Assembly: GCA_023079485.1 (NCBI GenBank)
Contig: CM041115.1
Coordinates: 23,924,863-23,988,862 of the forward strand
DNA: 64,000 nucleotides
Direction of reading: 5' to 3'
Origin: Archilochus colubris
Taxonomy: Eukaryota; Chordata; Aves; Apodiformes; Trochilidae
Within the stretch, counting starts at the first letter, position 1; the number at the start of each line of letters is the position of its first letter. The position numbers and the translations under genes were made by a program. Below are positions 51,201 to 63,200 of this stretch, in pieces. The notes beneath the pieces were generated by a model, which saw only the letters and a program-made list of their open reading frames with translations, ran no database searches and had not been told where the DNA came from.

Positions 51201-54200
51201 ACAGATGACCCTGAAATACAGAGGTGTGTAATCAAAAGTGGAGGGCATAATAGCTTTGTGATTCTGTCAACCCCGTAACAGTCTTCCTGGAGGTAGGGAT
51301 GAAGAGGAAGTAGCAGAATAATTAATTTTTTTTACCTAAAGTTTGTATTTCTCTTTTCTTTTCTTGGGAGGGAGACTGTGATTGAGATCTATGTATATAA
51401 TTAAATTTGTTTCTTTATTTTTCAAACTACATAGAGTGCCAGAGAATGAATCAAATTCCCTGTCAAGGAAATTCAGCAAGTTTGGATCCATAGGTTACAA
51501 GCATCGGTACAGGTGAATTTATTTCATTGTTTAAAATTCAGTTAATTTCTTCTTTGCTCTCCCTTTTCTCCTCTTTACTTCCAATGAAAGAAAAACTCCA
51601 CCCAGACTATGACTCAGAACAGTTCTGCTGACAAAGCATGAATTAGGGCCAGTAGCAGAGTCCCCTTGGGATTTTGGCTGTTTTGGTACAAACGTGAGTT
51701 ACTTCTCATTCTCCAGATTCCCAGGGTTAGCTAAGGCCTACAGTAGCTCTTAGTGAAAGTGAGAGCAGCCTTGGCAAGGCTTAAGTCAAAATCTTCTTGT
51801 AAGTCCTGAAATTATGTTTGTGTCCTAAAGGGTTTTTCCTGACAACTGGGCAATACCAAAACTAGGAGGCATGTTTGCTTCTGCCTTTCCTCTGGGAATT
51901 AGCAAAGAGCTGGTGCAAGGAAGTGTATAACATCTGTAACCGTTGTGATCTTCACAGCTGCCACTGTACTGTGGTGTGGGCTCTCGATCTAAATGGCCGT
52001 GTCTCATCCAGCAGCAGTACTGCTGGTGCAGGGATGGTGATGTAAGAATAAAAATGAGGGCAGATCTGAAGGACATGGGGGTATCTTTTCTGACTGGAAT
52101 AGCTGGCAAAAATTCAAGGCTGCAAGCCTTAAAAGATGCAGTAAACTTCAGACTAAGGGTGGATAGGGTGCATTACCTTTATCCTGAGTTAATCAAGCAG
52201 ACAGTGTGACATAAAGGGCAATTGATAATACAGTACAGTGGAAGATGTGGCAGGGAGAGAGTGTTTAAGATCCTCTAGCTGCTGTGCCACAAAGGACTAG
52301 CAGAATACAGGATGTAGTTGAAACTGTAACATGTCAGAAACCCACTAGTTTTAATCAAGTTCTATTGAGATTTAGAGGGTTTATTTCTGTTGAAATGACA
52401 GGGTCTTTGTCTAGTGAGTAAGGCGCTTGTTTTGGCAGTTGGTGACCAATGTGTTAAATCCAATTCTGTCCAATTGGTCTGGGTGAGAAATTTTGACCTG
52501 AATATTTATGGTTTGCTTTTTAGAATTGTAGAGTTGCATATTCAGTGAATCTGAAAGAAAGGGTGGAAAGCAGCAAATCAAAGCCACACCTTAGAACCAG
52601 GCCCCTTTCAAGTGGGGATAAGAATATATTTTTTGGTCTTGTTTAGTTATTTTGAAGCTGCTGGGTGAAAAGCCCAATCACTATAATGGAAAATTCTAGA
52701 AGTTTTTTTTTTCTATGGCTTGCAAATATTCCTGGTTTGTTTAGGATTATTTTTGGCTTGTCTGTATATCTCTCGTTCCACCGTATTTCCACCATCAGTG
52801 AAGAAAGACATGGATCATAAAGATGAAGGCTGACAATCATTATTATTTAGGCAGTTTGTTGTCACTGCTCTCAGAAAGAGTTTTCTTTAAAAAGGAAACC
52901 ATAAACCCCAATTTCTCCATCAGCTCCTGGATAGGAGTTACTACCTGTGGTAAGTAATAACTTCAGTGTGTACAGCCTACTTTTATAATACAAGTGTATT
53001 ACACTTGTCCTCAGTCAACCAGAATTAATCATCAGCTTTCTGTTGGACAGATCTTGGATGTAAGATCTTGTACATATGGAAGATGTTACTGATGAAGAAA
53101 TGGCTATGCCAGTTCTTAGCTTGGGCTGAATTAGCTGAAGACAGTCTAGCATCTGTCTTCTCCATCTTCTCCAATTTATTTCATAATAATCCAGATTACT
53201 TGGGTTATCACATTACCTGGCATGACCCAGCTTCTCTTTACTGTAGATTTTACTGCCTTTAGGGTTTCCAGTTGTATCCTAATGCACATGAGCCCATGTA
53301 TTCTCTTATGAGAAGTGAATAGCTAACAAAACATGCTGCCCACACCCCATGCATTTTTTTTCAGCCTGGAGAACCTCTGTTTCCTTGATAATTTTTCCAA
53401 TTTTCCAATGATTTTCTTGTATTTTCAAGTGGCAGGACATCTTTGCAAATGACCAGAGACCCTTCTGTGCAGCTCCCGCGGCCAGACCAGTGCATTGAAA
53501 GAAGTCGCAGCAAAACTTACCCCAAAAGAACACAACAGACAGGTAAGTCCTTCTCCACTGGGCCTTTGGAGAGATGTCTTCTTTGGTCTTTAATTAATTT
53601 TGTTTTCAAGAGGCAACTCAGAACTGCTGCAGTGTTCTCAAAGATCTCTCAGAACAGCTTCTTTCTTTTGCCTTAGGTCAGTTTTTATACCCAGCTTTAA
53701 AAGTACCGAAAAACTCCAGCTTTATAAGCCAAAGTAAAAGAGATGGCATGGATCAAGCCTGATAACCCTCTGTTTGTAGTTCTAATGTAAAATTAAAGGG
53801 AAGTGAAAGTAAAAATTAATAGCACAGGAAGTGAAAGTCAGTCAATACTGTTGCAAGGGTGTGTGTGTTGTCTTTCTTGGTCTCTTTTTTGGTCTCTTTT
53901 GCTGGAAATGTGAGGAAAAGGAAAACCTTCCTGTGGCCTCTGGGATGTAGAATTCTCTGGAAAATCATGTTTGTTGTTTTGGTGGTTATAAAGACTTTGA
54001 CTTTAAAATGAAAAGGCTGCTTTTTCACCATCTTCCTCACATGTATGTGTGCAATCTGTATCACCCATCTGTGTTGCTTTGCCTTTCATTCAACTTGGTT
54101 GCCCATGATTTCCAAGTGTGCAGTCAATTTCCACTGGGACAGGTGTATTACCACAAATTATTTTTAAGTTACATGAATTTGTTTTGTTTCCCACTTACAA

Positions 54201-57200
54201 TATGGGCTAAAAGACCTATGCCCCTTAAAAGTCCATCTTTCTCTATAAATGAGCACAATTTTTACTCCATTTTTAATTTTGTATTTGGGTATTCACAATT
54301 ATAAACATCTAGTACTCTTTCTCCATTTAAATGGGACTACAGATGCTAAAGGCAGACTAATGCTACTTATCCTACATGTGCACAACACCATAGAATCAGA
54401 ATGTCAGGTTGGAAAGGACCTCAACGATCATCTGGTCCCACCCATCTAATACTATTGTTTATATGAGATGTCTCAGCACCCCATCAAGCTGAGAGTTAAA
54501 ACTTTCCAAAGTGGCAGAATCTACCACTTCCCCTGGGACACCATTCCAATATCTGACTGTCCTCATAGTAAAAATTTTTCTCTTGTGTCCAATCTGAATT
54601 TCCCCAGGAGCAATTTGTGTCCATTGCCCCTTGTCTTGTCCATGTGACTCCTTATAAATAGGGAGTCTCCATCTTCTCTGTATCTGCCCTTTAAGTACTG
54701 GAACATTAATAAAGTCTCCCTTAAACCTTCTCTTCTCAAGGCTGAACAGATCCAGTTTTCTCAGCCTCTTCTTGTAAGGCAGGTGCTTTAGTCCTCTGGT
54801 CATCCTTGTGGCTCTTCTCTGGGCCCTTTCCACCCCATCTGCATCCTTTTTGTGCAGCAGGGACCGAAGCTGAACACCCTACTCCAGGTGTGGTCTGACA
54901 AGTAGAGCAGGAAGATGTCTTCTTTTCTCTGCTGGTGTTGCCCCATGTGACAGCCTACTGCATATCAGTAGGATAAATACACCCCTTTTCACCAAAAATG
55001 GTTATTGAATATAGGAAAGTCCAGTTCACACAATAAATCAAGTTTGACATATTTTAAGCATCACTTGCTAAAAATATCAAACCAATGTAGGTTTTAACTA
55101 AAAAAATAATTTTATCTTGGAAATGATTTTTACCAGTGTTGTAAAAAGTAGTGCTTACACCTTTCCCTGACTGAACTGTGTAAGAAAATTATCTGACATT
55201 TCTTCTATAAATAAATATTTTGTGTAGTGAGATTATGCCAATTCGACATTTTAAACAGTGTAGTTTTAGTCTGCACATATTACATATTTCTTAAGATGTT
55301 TTCTGCAGAATGCCACTTAAACTAGGATCCATCTGGACATGGCTTAAAATTTAACTTTTTAGAATGAAAAGCAAAGTTCCTTTTATTTTCTCAAAACCCA
55401 GAACCCAATAAAAACTTACATGTGGTTCTTATCCAATCACTTCCTTCCATCTGGTCTGAATTCAGGATTTTTCCACAGGTGATTCTTTACTTTTTTTTTC
55501 CTTTTCTGAAGACTGCAAAGTGTAGGGAGGACATCCTTTCTGCAGCCACTTCAAGTAACCATTCTGGTTTTGTTTTGGTTTTTTTCTCTTGGTGTCAGTA
55601 ATGGGACCAGCCACAACAGTGGTTTTGGGGGCCATTAGGTGAACCAGTAGCTATCAGTGCAGGGCTGTAGCATGTGCGGTCTTCATTGTCTCCATTGTAG
55701 AGGTGTGTGTGAAGTGCTAAAACCTCCAGCCTCTATCAAGTCATTAAAATGTTTTCCCCTGATTCTTCTCTTTGTATAGCTATTTTGATGTTACAAGTAA
55801 TGATATAGTATGTTTTGGTTGGTTTTTTTGGTTTTTTTCTGTCACTTGAAGGTAGAGGTTAGCTATCTTTTCCAGAGCTGAATGGCTAATAAAGTTTCTT
55901 TGTCTCATTGATCCATTAAAGTACACAAAAATCATTAGGACTGCAGACACTTGGTGAACTCTGGGTTTAGAGTTCGAGTAGGTGCTCTAATGATGATGGA
56001 AAATTATGTTCCTGGTGAAAAGATTTGTGCTTTAAGAGAGTGATGGCAGGAGGTGAACCTGCGAACAGACAGAAACTAGCTTTCTTATATGCTGCCTGAC
56101 TTCTCTGATAGGATGGACAGTTCAGAGAGTTTGGCTTTAGTGTGGCAGATTATAATCCTGAAGTCCAGATCACAGTGGTTTAAAATGCAGTAACCTCCCT
56201 TTTGTCACTTGCTTAATTGATTTTGTATGCTGGTTGTTCTGGGGCTAGGGGGAAAATCAGGACAGAAATCTTCAATGGCTATGTGATCAAAGCATATTTT
56301 TATTTGATTATTCTCTATATTCATTTTTATATATTTATTTATATATATTTATTTATTTATTATACATCTCTATATTTATTTTTGGCTGAGAGAGAGTTAC
56401 AGTTGCATTTTGTTCTGGTTACAAATCATAAACTCAAACATGGAACAGGATCTCTCATTACTCTGCCTTAACTTCTCAGGGCAAGACTGATAACATTCAC
56501 CTTTCGCAACAGAATGTTGTGTGAAAGCATTCATTGTTCTTTTGACTGAATGCTGAACATGAAGAGCTCCTCAGGAACATTCTCTCTGGACAAACATTGA
56601 TGTGACCAGACCTGTTGCTGTGGGTCTGAGTTTATTAAGCAGTGGAAAGCACATTGCTAAGGATATCTTGTTGTTTAGTAGCTGAGGACTTGATTTGTCC
56701 CAGCCCTGCACACTGGGTACTTGTATAAACTAGGATAAAGTAAGTGCTGCCATTCTGATTTAAAAGCCAGTTAGTGAATTCGGTGTAGCTATTAAAATTA
56801 CAGTACTGTCTGTATTACAATAGTCCTTGAATAACCACAGGCAGTCACAGTCCCTGCCCTGGCTAACTTGCATATTAGCATAGGCAGCTATCATTACCAT
56901 GCTTCACTATCCTCAGTCATGGAAGTTAGAATGATTTGTCTGATGCATTCAAAGTCACAAATCTGTTACCAGGAAGCTGTGAGAATGGATTTGAAAGCTA
57001 AATTTTAGAAAATGAGACTTGGGGTAATTTTATCTCTTATTAATTTACTTTGAGCTTTAAATTTAAAGTATATTTTAGATCCTAGCTTTTGTAAAAGGAT
57101 GTATGTGACCACTTCTGCATTTCATGCATGTGGTGTGAGATTCACAAACCCTAGGGCTACAGGTTTGGAAATTATTTTGGAAAATAAACATTATCAGAGT

Positions 57201-60200
57201 GTAGGGTGTGCCAGTGTAGACATATTGAATTCATTTTTGTAGGCTCTCAATAAGATACAGAGCAAGGCATGAACTCTTACTGAATGCTTTCCTTTTGATC
57301 ACACAATCTTCTGCTCTAATTAGGAGATTTAAATACAAGCATTTCTTTTAGATAATGTCAGTGAAATGTCTTTAGTAGAGAAGAAACAGGCACAACAACA
57401 AGCTAATTAGCTGGCCAGGGTCCTGAGGTCTGGACATTTGAGTTATTTTTGAAAATGTAATAGTTATTTAAAATGTACGCAGTGTCGAGGTCACTACAAA
57501 ATGTAACTGAAGTATGTGCATAACTGAAGTTGGTGAAAAATACATAATGAGAAGCATATTTAAATACAATTATTACAGCTTCTGTAAGTGTGGACAGAAA
57601 GCTCCTAATTAAGCTACCTACTTGTACAGAAGAATTGTACAGCAAGAGCCTTTTCCAAAAAAACCAAAGCAAAGGTCCTCATGATGGGCAGCAGTGGAGG
57701 CAAAATGGCTAATATATATTCTTGTCTCAGCAGGAACCTGGTTTGCATTTCTACATAGATTCTGCCTGTGTGTGACAGTCATTAACATTTTATCTTTTCT
57801 TTGGTGTTCCCTCAACTATATGTATTTGTTAAAATAATAGAGCAGTTGCCAGGGAACACATTAGTGAGAAGGAGCTTCTTTTTTTAAAGGTTTGGTAGTA
57901 CTGTCTGCTTCAAAAGGTGAGCTGCCCCTTGTAGGTTCGGCAGCACCAGCCTTCATGTGAGCAGCTGAAGGACTTGCAATGGTGTCACAGACTTTCTGCA
58001 CCCAAGTGGACCGACTCTGCATCGCATAACCCGACTGACACCCAGAGAAAGCAGTGTTAGCACAGTAGTAAGGCTATTGCTAACCAGAGCAAAGGATTAG
58101 TCCTAGAGGTGGCTATTGCTTTGGTGGCTCTTGACCCTTGGATCTTTTTCTGGCAGTTGTTTCACAGCTGTGTCATCTTCTGGAGCATGAGTTCTTATTG
58201 TTCCATCAAGTTCTGAGCAATTAGAGGGGCTTAACTGGAAGCTACCTCAATTACATAGTAATATATGAAGTACTGACTTTTTTTTCTTTGAATAAGTCAG
58301 ATCTTTGGTGATTTGAATACTTCTCAGGGCCAAGTTATCACAGTGAGTTATTATATCTAACATACTAGGAAAGTCAGGCTAAACATACTGGCATGGAAAA
58401 AAATGCGATCAGAAACCCTGAGTTATCCTTGTAGTTTAACACTTTTACTTACTCCATTTTAATTTCACTTCCAGTACCCTCCTTATGTGCTGTTATAAAG
58501 TTTATTTATTCGTGATTTTTTTACTGTAGGCATCCTTCTCATTTTAGAAGTCAGAGGAAGAAGTCTTTTATGGCCTTAATGAAGACTGGTGATCCTTTTT
58601 CTGATAAGTTGTTCATCCACATTAATTCGATAAAGTTTTTGCTCACTAATTCTGTCTTCTTACCAAGCAGATCATAGTGGCAGTGTAGCTATTCTTTACT
58701 GATGAAAACAGAAAATAATTGTGTGGGCAGATGTACAGTGCTTCAGAAAGTCTAGAGAATTGGTTGTCTCTTGTTGTATAGAACCGAGAATTCATTCAAA
58801 ATGCCAAAACTTTACTGTCTTTTCTGTCTGTGAAGCTGTGCCCATTCTGCATTTTCTTCTTCAAAATAGTCCAAATTCTTCCTAGGGCTAATGCTTGCAT
58901 AAGCAACAGAAATTATCTTGAAGGAAGAAATATCGTACAAGCCAGGCCCCAGACTGCTCCCTTACCCAGCCGGGCAATAGCCTGAAAAACTAATCAGGGA
59001 AAAGAGTAAACTATATCATAAACAAATGCAGAAAGGGCTCATCTGAGTTGCTTAAGGAAAGGCTACTGATGCTCTTTGAGACTTCTTGCGCAGCATGAGT
59101 CAGCTGTGGAAGACGAGCAGATTTACACACCCTTAGCAAGTAGAGCATTCACTGGAAGTCTTGTACATTTCATCTCTATGCTGCACTGTGTTCAGTAGGG
59201 GATATGCTGAAAAGGTGTAGAAACATATATGCTGCAGGACTGTTGTGTTTGTGGTTTGTTTGTGGTTTTATATTATTTTTAATTTTTTTTTCCCAGGATC
59301 TAAGAACATGAGCCAGATTACATGTGGGGAAAATGAAGGAACTACCAAAATTATTGCACCTTCCCCTGTGAAAAGGTATGTAGACCAGCAGTTCTCTTCC
59401 AGTTTTTAAGCGATTGTGCTCTGCATTGGATAGAGAAGCACATTTAGCAATCATTTGGAATAGTTTATCTCACCTTTAAGTTCAGGACTGTCTGATCTTT
59501 GTCAGAGGTCATAGTGTTGCCTAGTAATTAATTCTAACAAACACTGATCTTCTGATGAACCTGGAACTGGGGTTCCAGTTGACACAGAGTTTAGAAACCC
59601 ACAAAGAGGGTCAAGTTAACAGGAAGGCAAACAGTCTCAGTTTTAAGTATGAAAAAGCAGATAATGACCAGAGGGGCACTGGCCAGCAGAGTCCTGTGAA
59701 GTCCTGTGTGTCTGTATCGTGGGAGCTGTGGGCTGGCTGGCAGCCCTCAGGGCATGGGTCTTCTGTCTCTGCACAGGGCAAAATCTGCTTGGAATCTGTG
59801 GGCAGGGAAGAGCTGGGCTTGGCCTCTCTTCCAGCAGAGCTGTTGATCTTTCAGTCCATTACTTGTTACATCATTAAACCCAGAACAAAACCCGTGAGCA
59901 TTTGTGCCTGATGCTTAGGAGCAGTGAGTTGCCATAAGGCTCCTCTGGATTACCATGGTCTGCTGTACTCAATTATCAGTCCTCTAGTGGCACATCTTGG
60001 GTTTTTAGGCACATTTGAAGGGAAAAGGTAAAGCTTAGATTCAGAAAGGGATTTATATGCCTACCCTTTAATTTTAGGGGGAATTTGGGTGCCTGCATCA
60101 ACAAAGAGTGATCCTACAAAACAGTCAGTCAAAACCATAGCACCTAACTTTTTTGCTTAGTTGCCTGAATGTCTGACTCTGAATGCCCACTAAGCTTGAT

Positions 60201-63200
60201 AGGTTTTTTTGGGATCTCAGTAACTCTGGCCTTATTTCTCCATTGAACCTGTGAGCTTCACAGATGAGGTATCTGGACTGACCTCTGAAGAAGAGCCTAA
60301 AAGATTTACTGTAATACTTGGTGGCTAGTGTTTCCTTTCGCTTAATATTTAGAGCAGCTGGCCCTCAAAAGAAGAGCTGAGTTTAATTTTTTCCTCAGTT
60401 TGAGGGAAACTGAATCTAGTATTCTAGCCCTTAGAAAATAATGCTGATCATGGGTTAAATCAAACTTTATGGTTTTCCTACTTGGTTATGCTGGAACTAG
60501 GCTGTTGAGCAAAAAACAATACAAATGCATATAAATATCTACAAGGAGGGTGCAAAAAAGGTGGAGACAGGCTCTTTTCAGTGGCTCTAAGTGACAGACT
60601 CAGACACAGTAGCCACAAACTGAAACATGGGAGGTTCCCTCTGAACATCAGGAACCACTTTTCCACCATGAGGGTGACAGAACATTGGCATCTAGCTCTA
60701 TGTGGCCCTGCAGAGGTTAGGACCAGATGACCTCTCAACGTTTCTGCTAACCCCAATCATTCTGACATTCTCTGATTTTTTACGAAAAATGTGCAAAGCA
60801 AGAAGTATCTTTATTCCATAGATAATTGTGTTGGGAAGGGATATGTTGCTTCGTTACACCTTGTGTTCCAAATGCTGTGCATGCTTTTTTAGCGATGAAA
60901 TCTTAAAAATAAATCGATAGGCAGGTTGTAGAGCAAGAACCAAAATAAGGGGCTCTCAACATAGCAGCTTTAAGATTTCTGAGTTTAGTTTATTACTTTG
61001 ACAGTTTAAGACCAATTCGCAGGCACATTCTCACCGAGTCAGAGTTTTAAAAGAGTGTTAATCTTGTTTGTTTTGTTTATCTTTCATGCTTTTCTAGTCA
61101 GAAATTGATTCGGTTTTCTCTGTGTGTCTGGCAGAGAGCACATGTAAAACACCTTCCAGGTCTGCCAGGCATGACAGGCAGCACACAGACTTTGTGAAGC
61201 ATTTACAATTTGGTTGTTTATTCTAACCTATGAATTTCTTGCATTAATTGTCACTGATGGTTGCAAAACCTCTTTCAGCAGCTGTTACAAGCTGAGTTGA
61301 TACATGTTGTTGGTCACTTCTGCGTAAGTGGTATAAAGTCAAGGTAAACTGCAAAAAACCCAACAGTCTTCTCACATGAAATTCAGATCCTGACCTTTTC
61401 AAGTACCTTGAGCTAAGTCTCTTTTGCAACTGCACTCATGGAGATAATGCTAGTATCTGAAGAACTGACATGCTCTAGCTCTCTAGCTGTGAAGTATGTG
61501 CTCTGAATGAATGATACCTTAGAATCTAATGCAGCAAATTCAGCTCCCCTTTTTGTTCTCTCTTTTCTTTTAAGATTTAAGAACACTGTTTTCAAATTTT
61601 TTTTAAGCTGAACTTCAAACACAGTGTTATTCAGTAGTTTATGCTGTGCAAACCCAACTGCTTTTTGCAATACCAGACTCAAACTGATTTACCTGAGTTA
61701 CTTGCTTAGTAACTTAGCAAATGCATATTTTTAAGCCTGGGAATAGATTGTATATGAGTCAATAATTAATGAATGCAGTATTAAGAAAATTATTTACCTG
61801 AGAAAGTAAAATTTAATTTCTTTTCCTGCTGACTAACTGTAGCTTTGTATTTTGTTCCCTGCGTGAGAATTAAATTATTAACTCAGTGATCTGATGGCTG
61901 AGGTTAAAAGTGGATTAGTGAGTTATGTAGCCACAATTTCTTCATAAAGTCAAGTCTGTCACTTCCTGCTCTGGGCAAAGAACTCTGGCTTTTGTCCTCC
62001 TCTCTGCAAGTATCTGTGAACTTTTTTTTCCTTTTTTTTTTTTTTCCTGATAAAGTTGCATTTTGGAAAGATACAGTGCAGGAACAGCATGGCTAATGAC
62101 TACATTAGTGAGAAGATGAATGCAAAAGTATGCTTTAGCCACCTTCCTTTTGAAATGGCATTGAGTACTCTATCTTAAGAGCATTAACAGTTTGGAGGTT
62201 ATAAAACCTGACACTGTGAGAATGGTAGAAATAAAGGAATAATTGGAGCATCCTGCTGTTTCCCCTCCGTCTCCTGCAGGTATGATGGGAGACCAGTTAG
62301 AGTGATAAATGTCTTAAGCCAGGTGACCATCTTGACTGTGCTGGTACCTTAACTTGCAGAAGTCAGTGAAAACAGATCTTTAATGCTGTCAAATATATGC
62401 CTAGTGCCTAGTAAAAAGAAAACATAAGGAGTTACTGGGGAAGGAATGAAAATAATATACTGTTCTATGAACCTGTAGTCTGTCATGTTTTGAATAGTTA
62501 TTACTACTGCCTTTGTTGGTCCCATCTTAAAGAAGGTACTCTAGACCTAGAAAAATGGTAGGGAAATATGATAAGGATAATTAGAGGTATGTGGAGATTC
62601 TTATCCTGGGAGAGATTAAGTAGTCTGATATTCTTCGCTTAGAAAAAAGATGAGACAGTTGTTAAAAATGTATTAAAAATATATGAGGTGGAGTTTATGA
62701 TGAGGGAACAGTCATTTATATGTTTTTTTTTCTTTCTATAAGGACAGAACTAGCAAGGAACACAGGATGGAGGATTTGAACCAGGTGGAAGTTTTGAAAC
62801 AAAATTAAATAATTGTTTGTGCCATGATTAAGTACTGGAACATACTGATACTACTCTACTTATGCCAGAAATTAAAAAAAGTCCAAGAGGTGTTTAAGTA
62901 AACCCATGAAAGAAAGTTCCATCAAGAGCTATGTAAAATATAAGCCTCTCATTCAATGATCTGTTAACTTCATATTGTGGAATATGTGCATATACAATGT
63001 GCTTCAAGAGCATATTGTATATTTGCCCTATTGTTAGGCTTTTTGCCTAAGCATCTGTTCTCTTTCTTTTTTCTGATACAAGACTGACCTTTTTTTCTGA
63101 CTCAGTGCTGCCATAATTATGAGCTTCTAGAGCTGATATTCAGGTTTGGGTTTTGTTCGTTTGGCTTTTTTGTTTTGTTTTGTTTTCTTTCTTCCAATCT

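Larger units (their letters stand above)
53543..59296 (+). other. EPB41L4A: intron 12 of EPB41L4A
   Basis: About 5.8 kb. Contains the only antisense CR1 (54389-54935), a TATTTAT-rich run (56294-56392) and a block with several CpGs at 57880-58100. The remainder is AT-rich with nothing recognised. Confidence 0.85.

Noticed and set aside
54459..54833. 124-codon minus-strand ORF as an antisense gene
   Set aside because: It is the coding remnant of an antisense CR1.
59555..59911. 118-codon + strand ORF as an alternative terminal exon of EPB41L4A
   Set aside because: It is 180 bp beyond exon 13 in intron 13, has no homology that I recognise and no acceptor that stands out.
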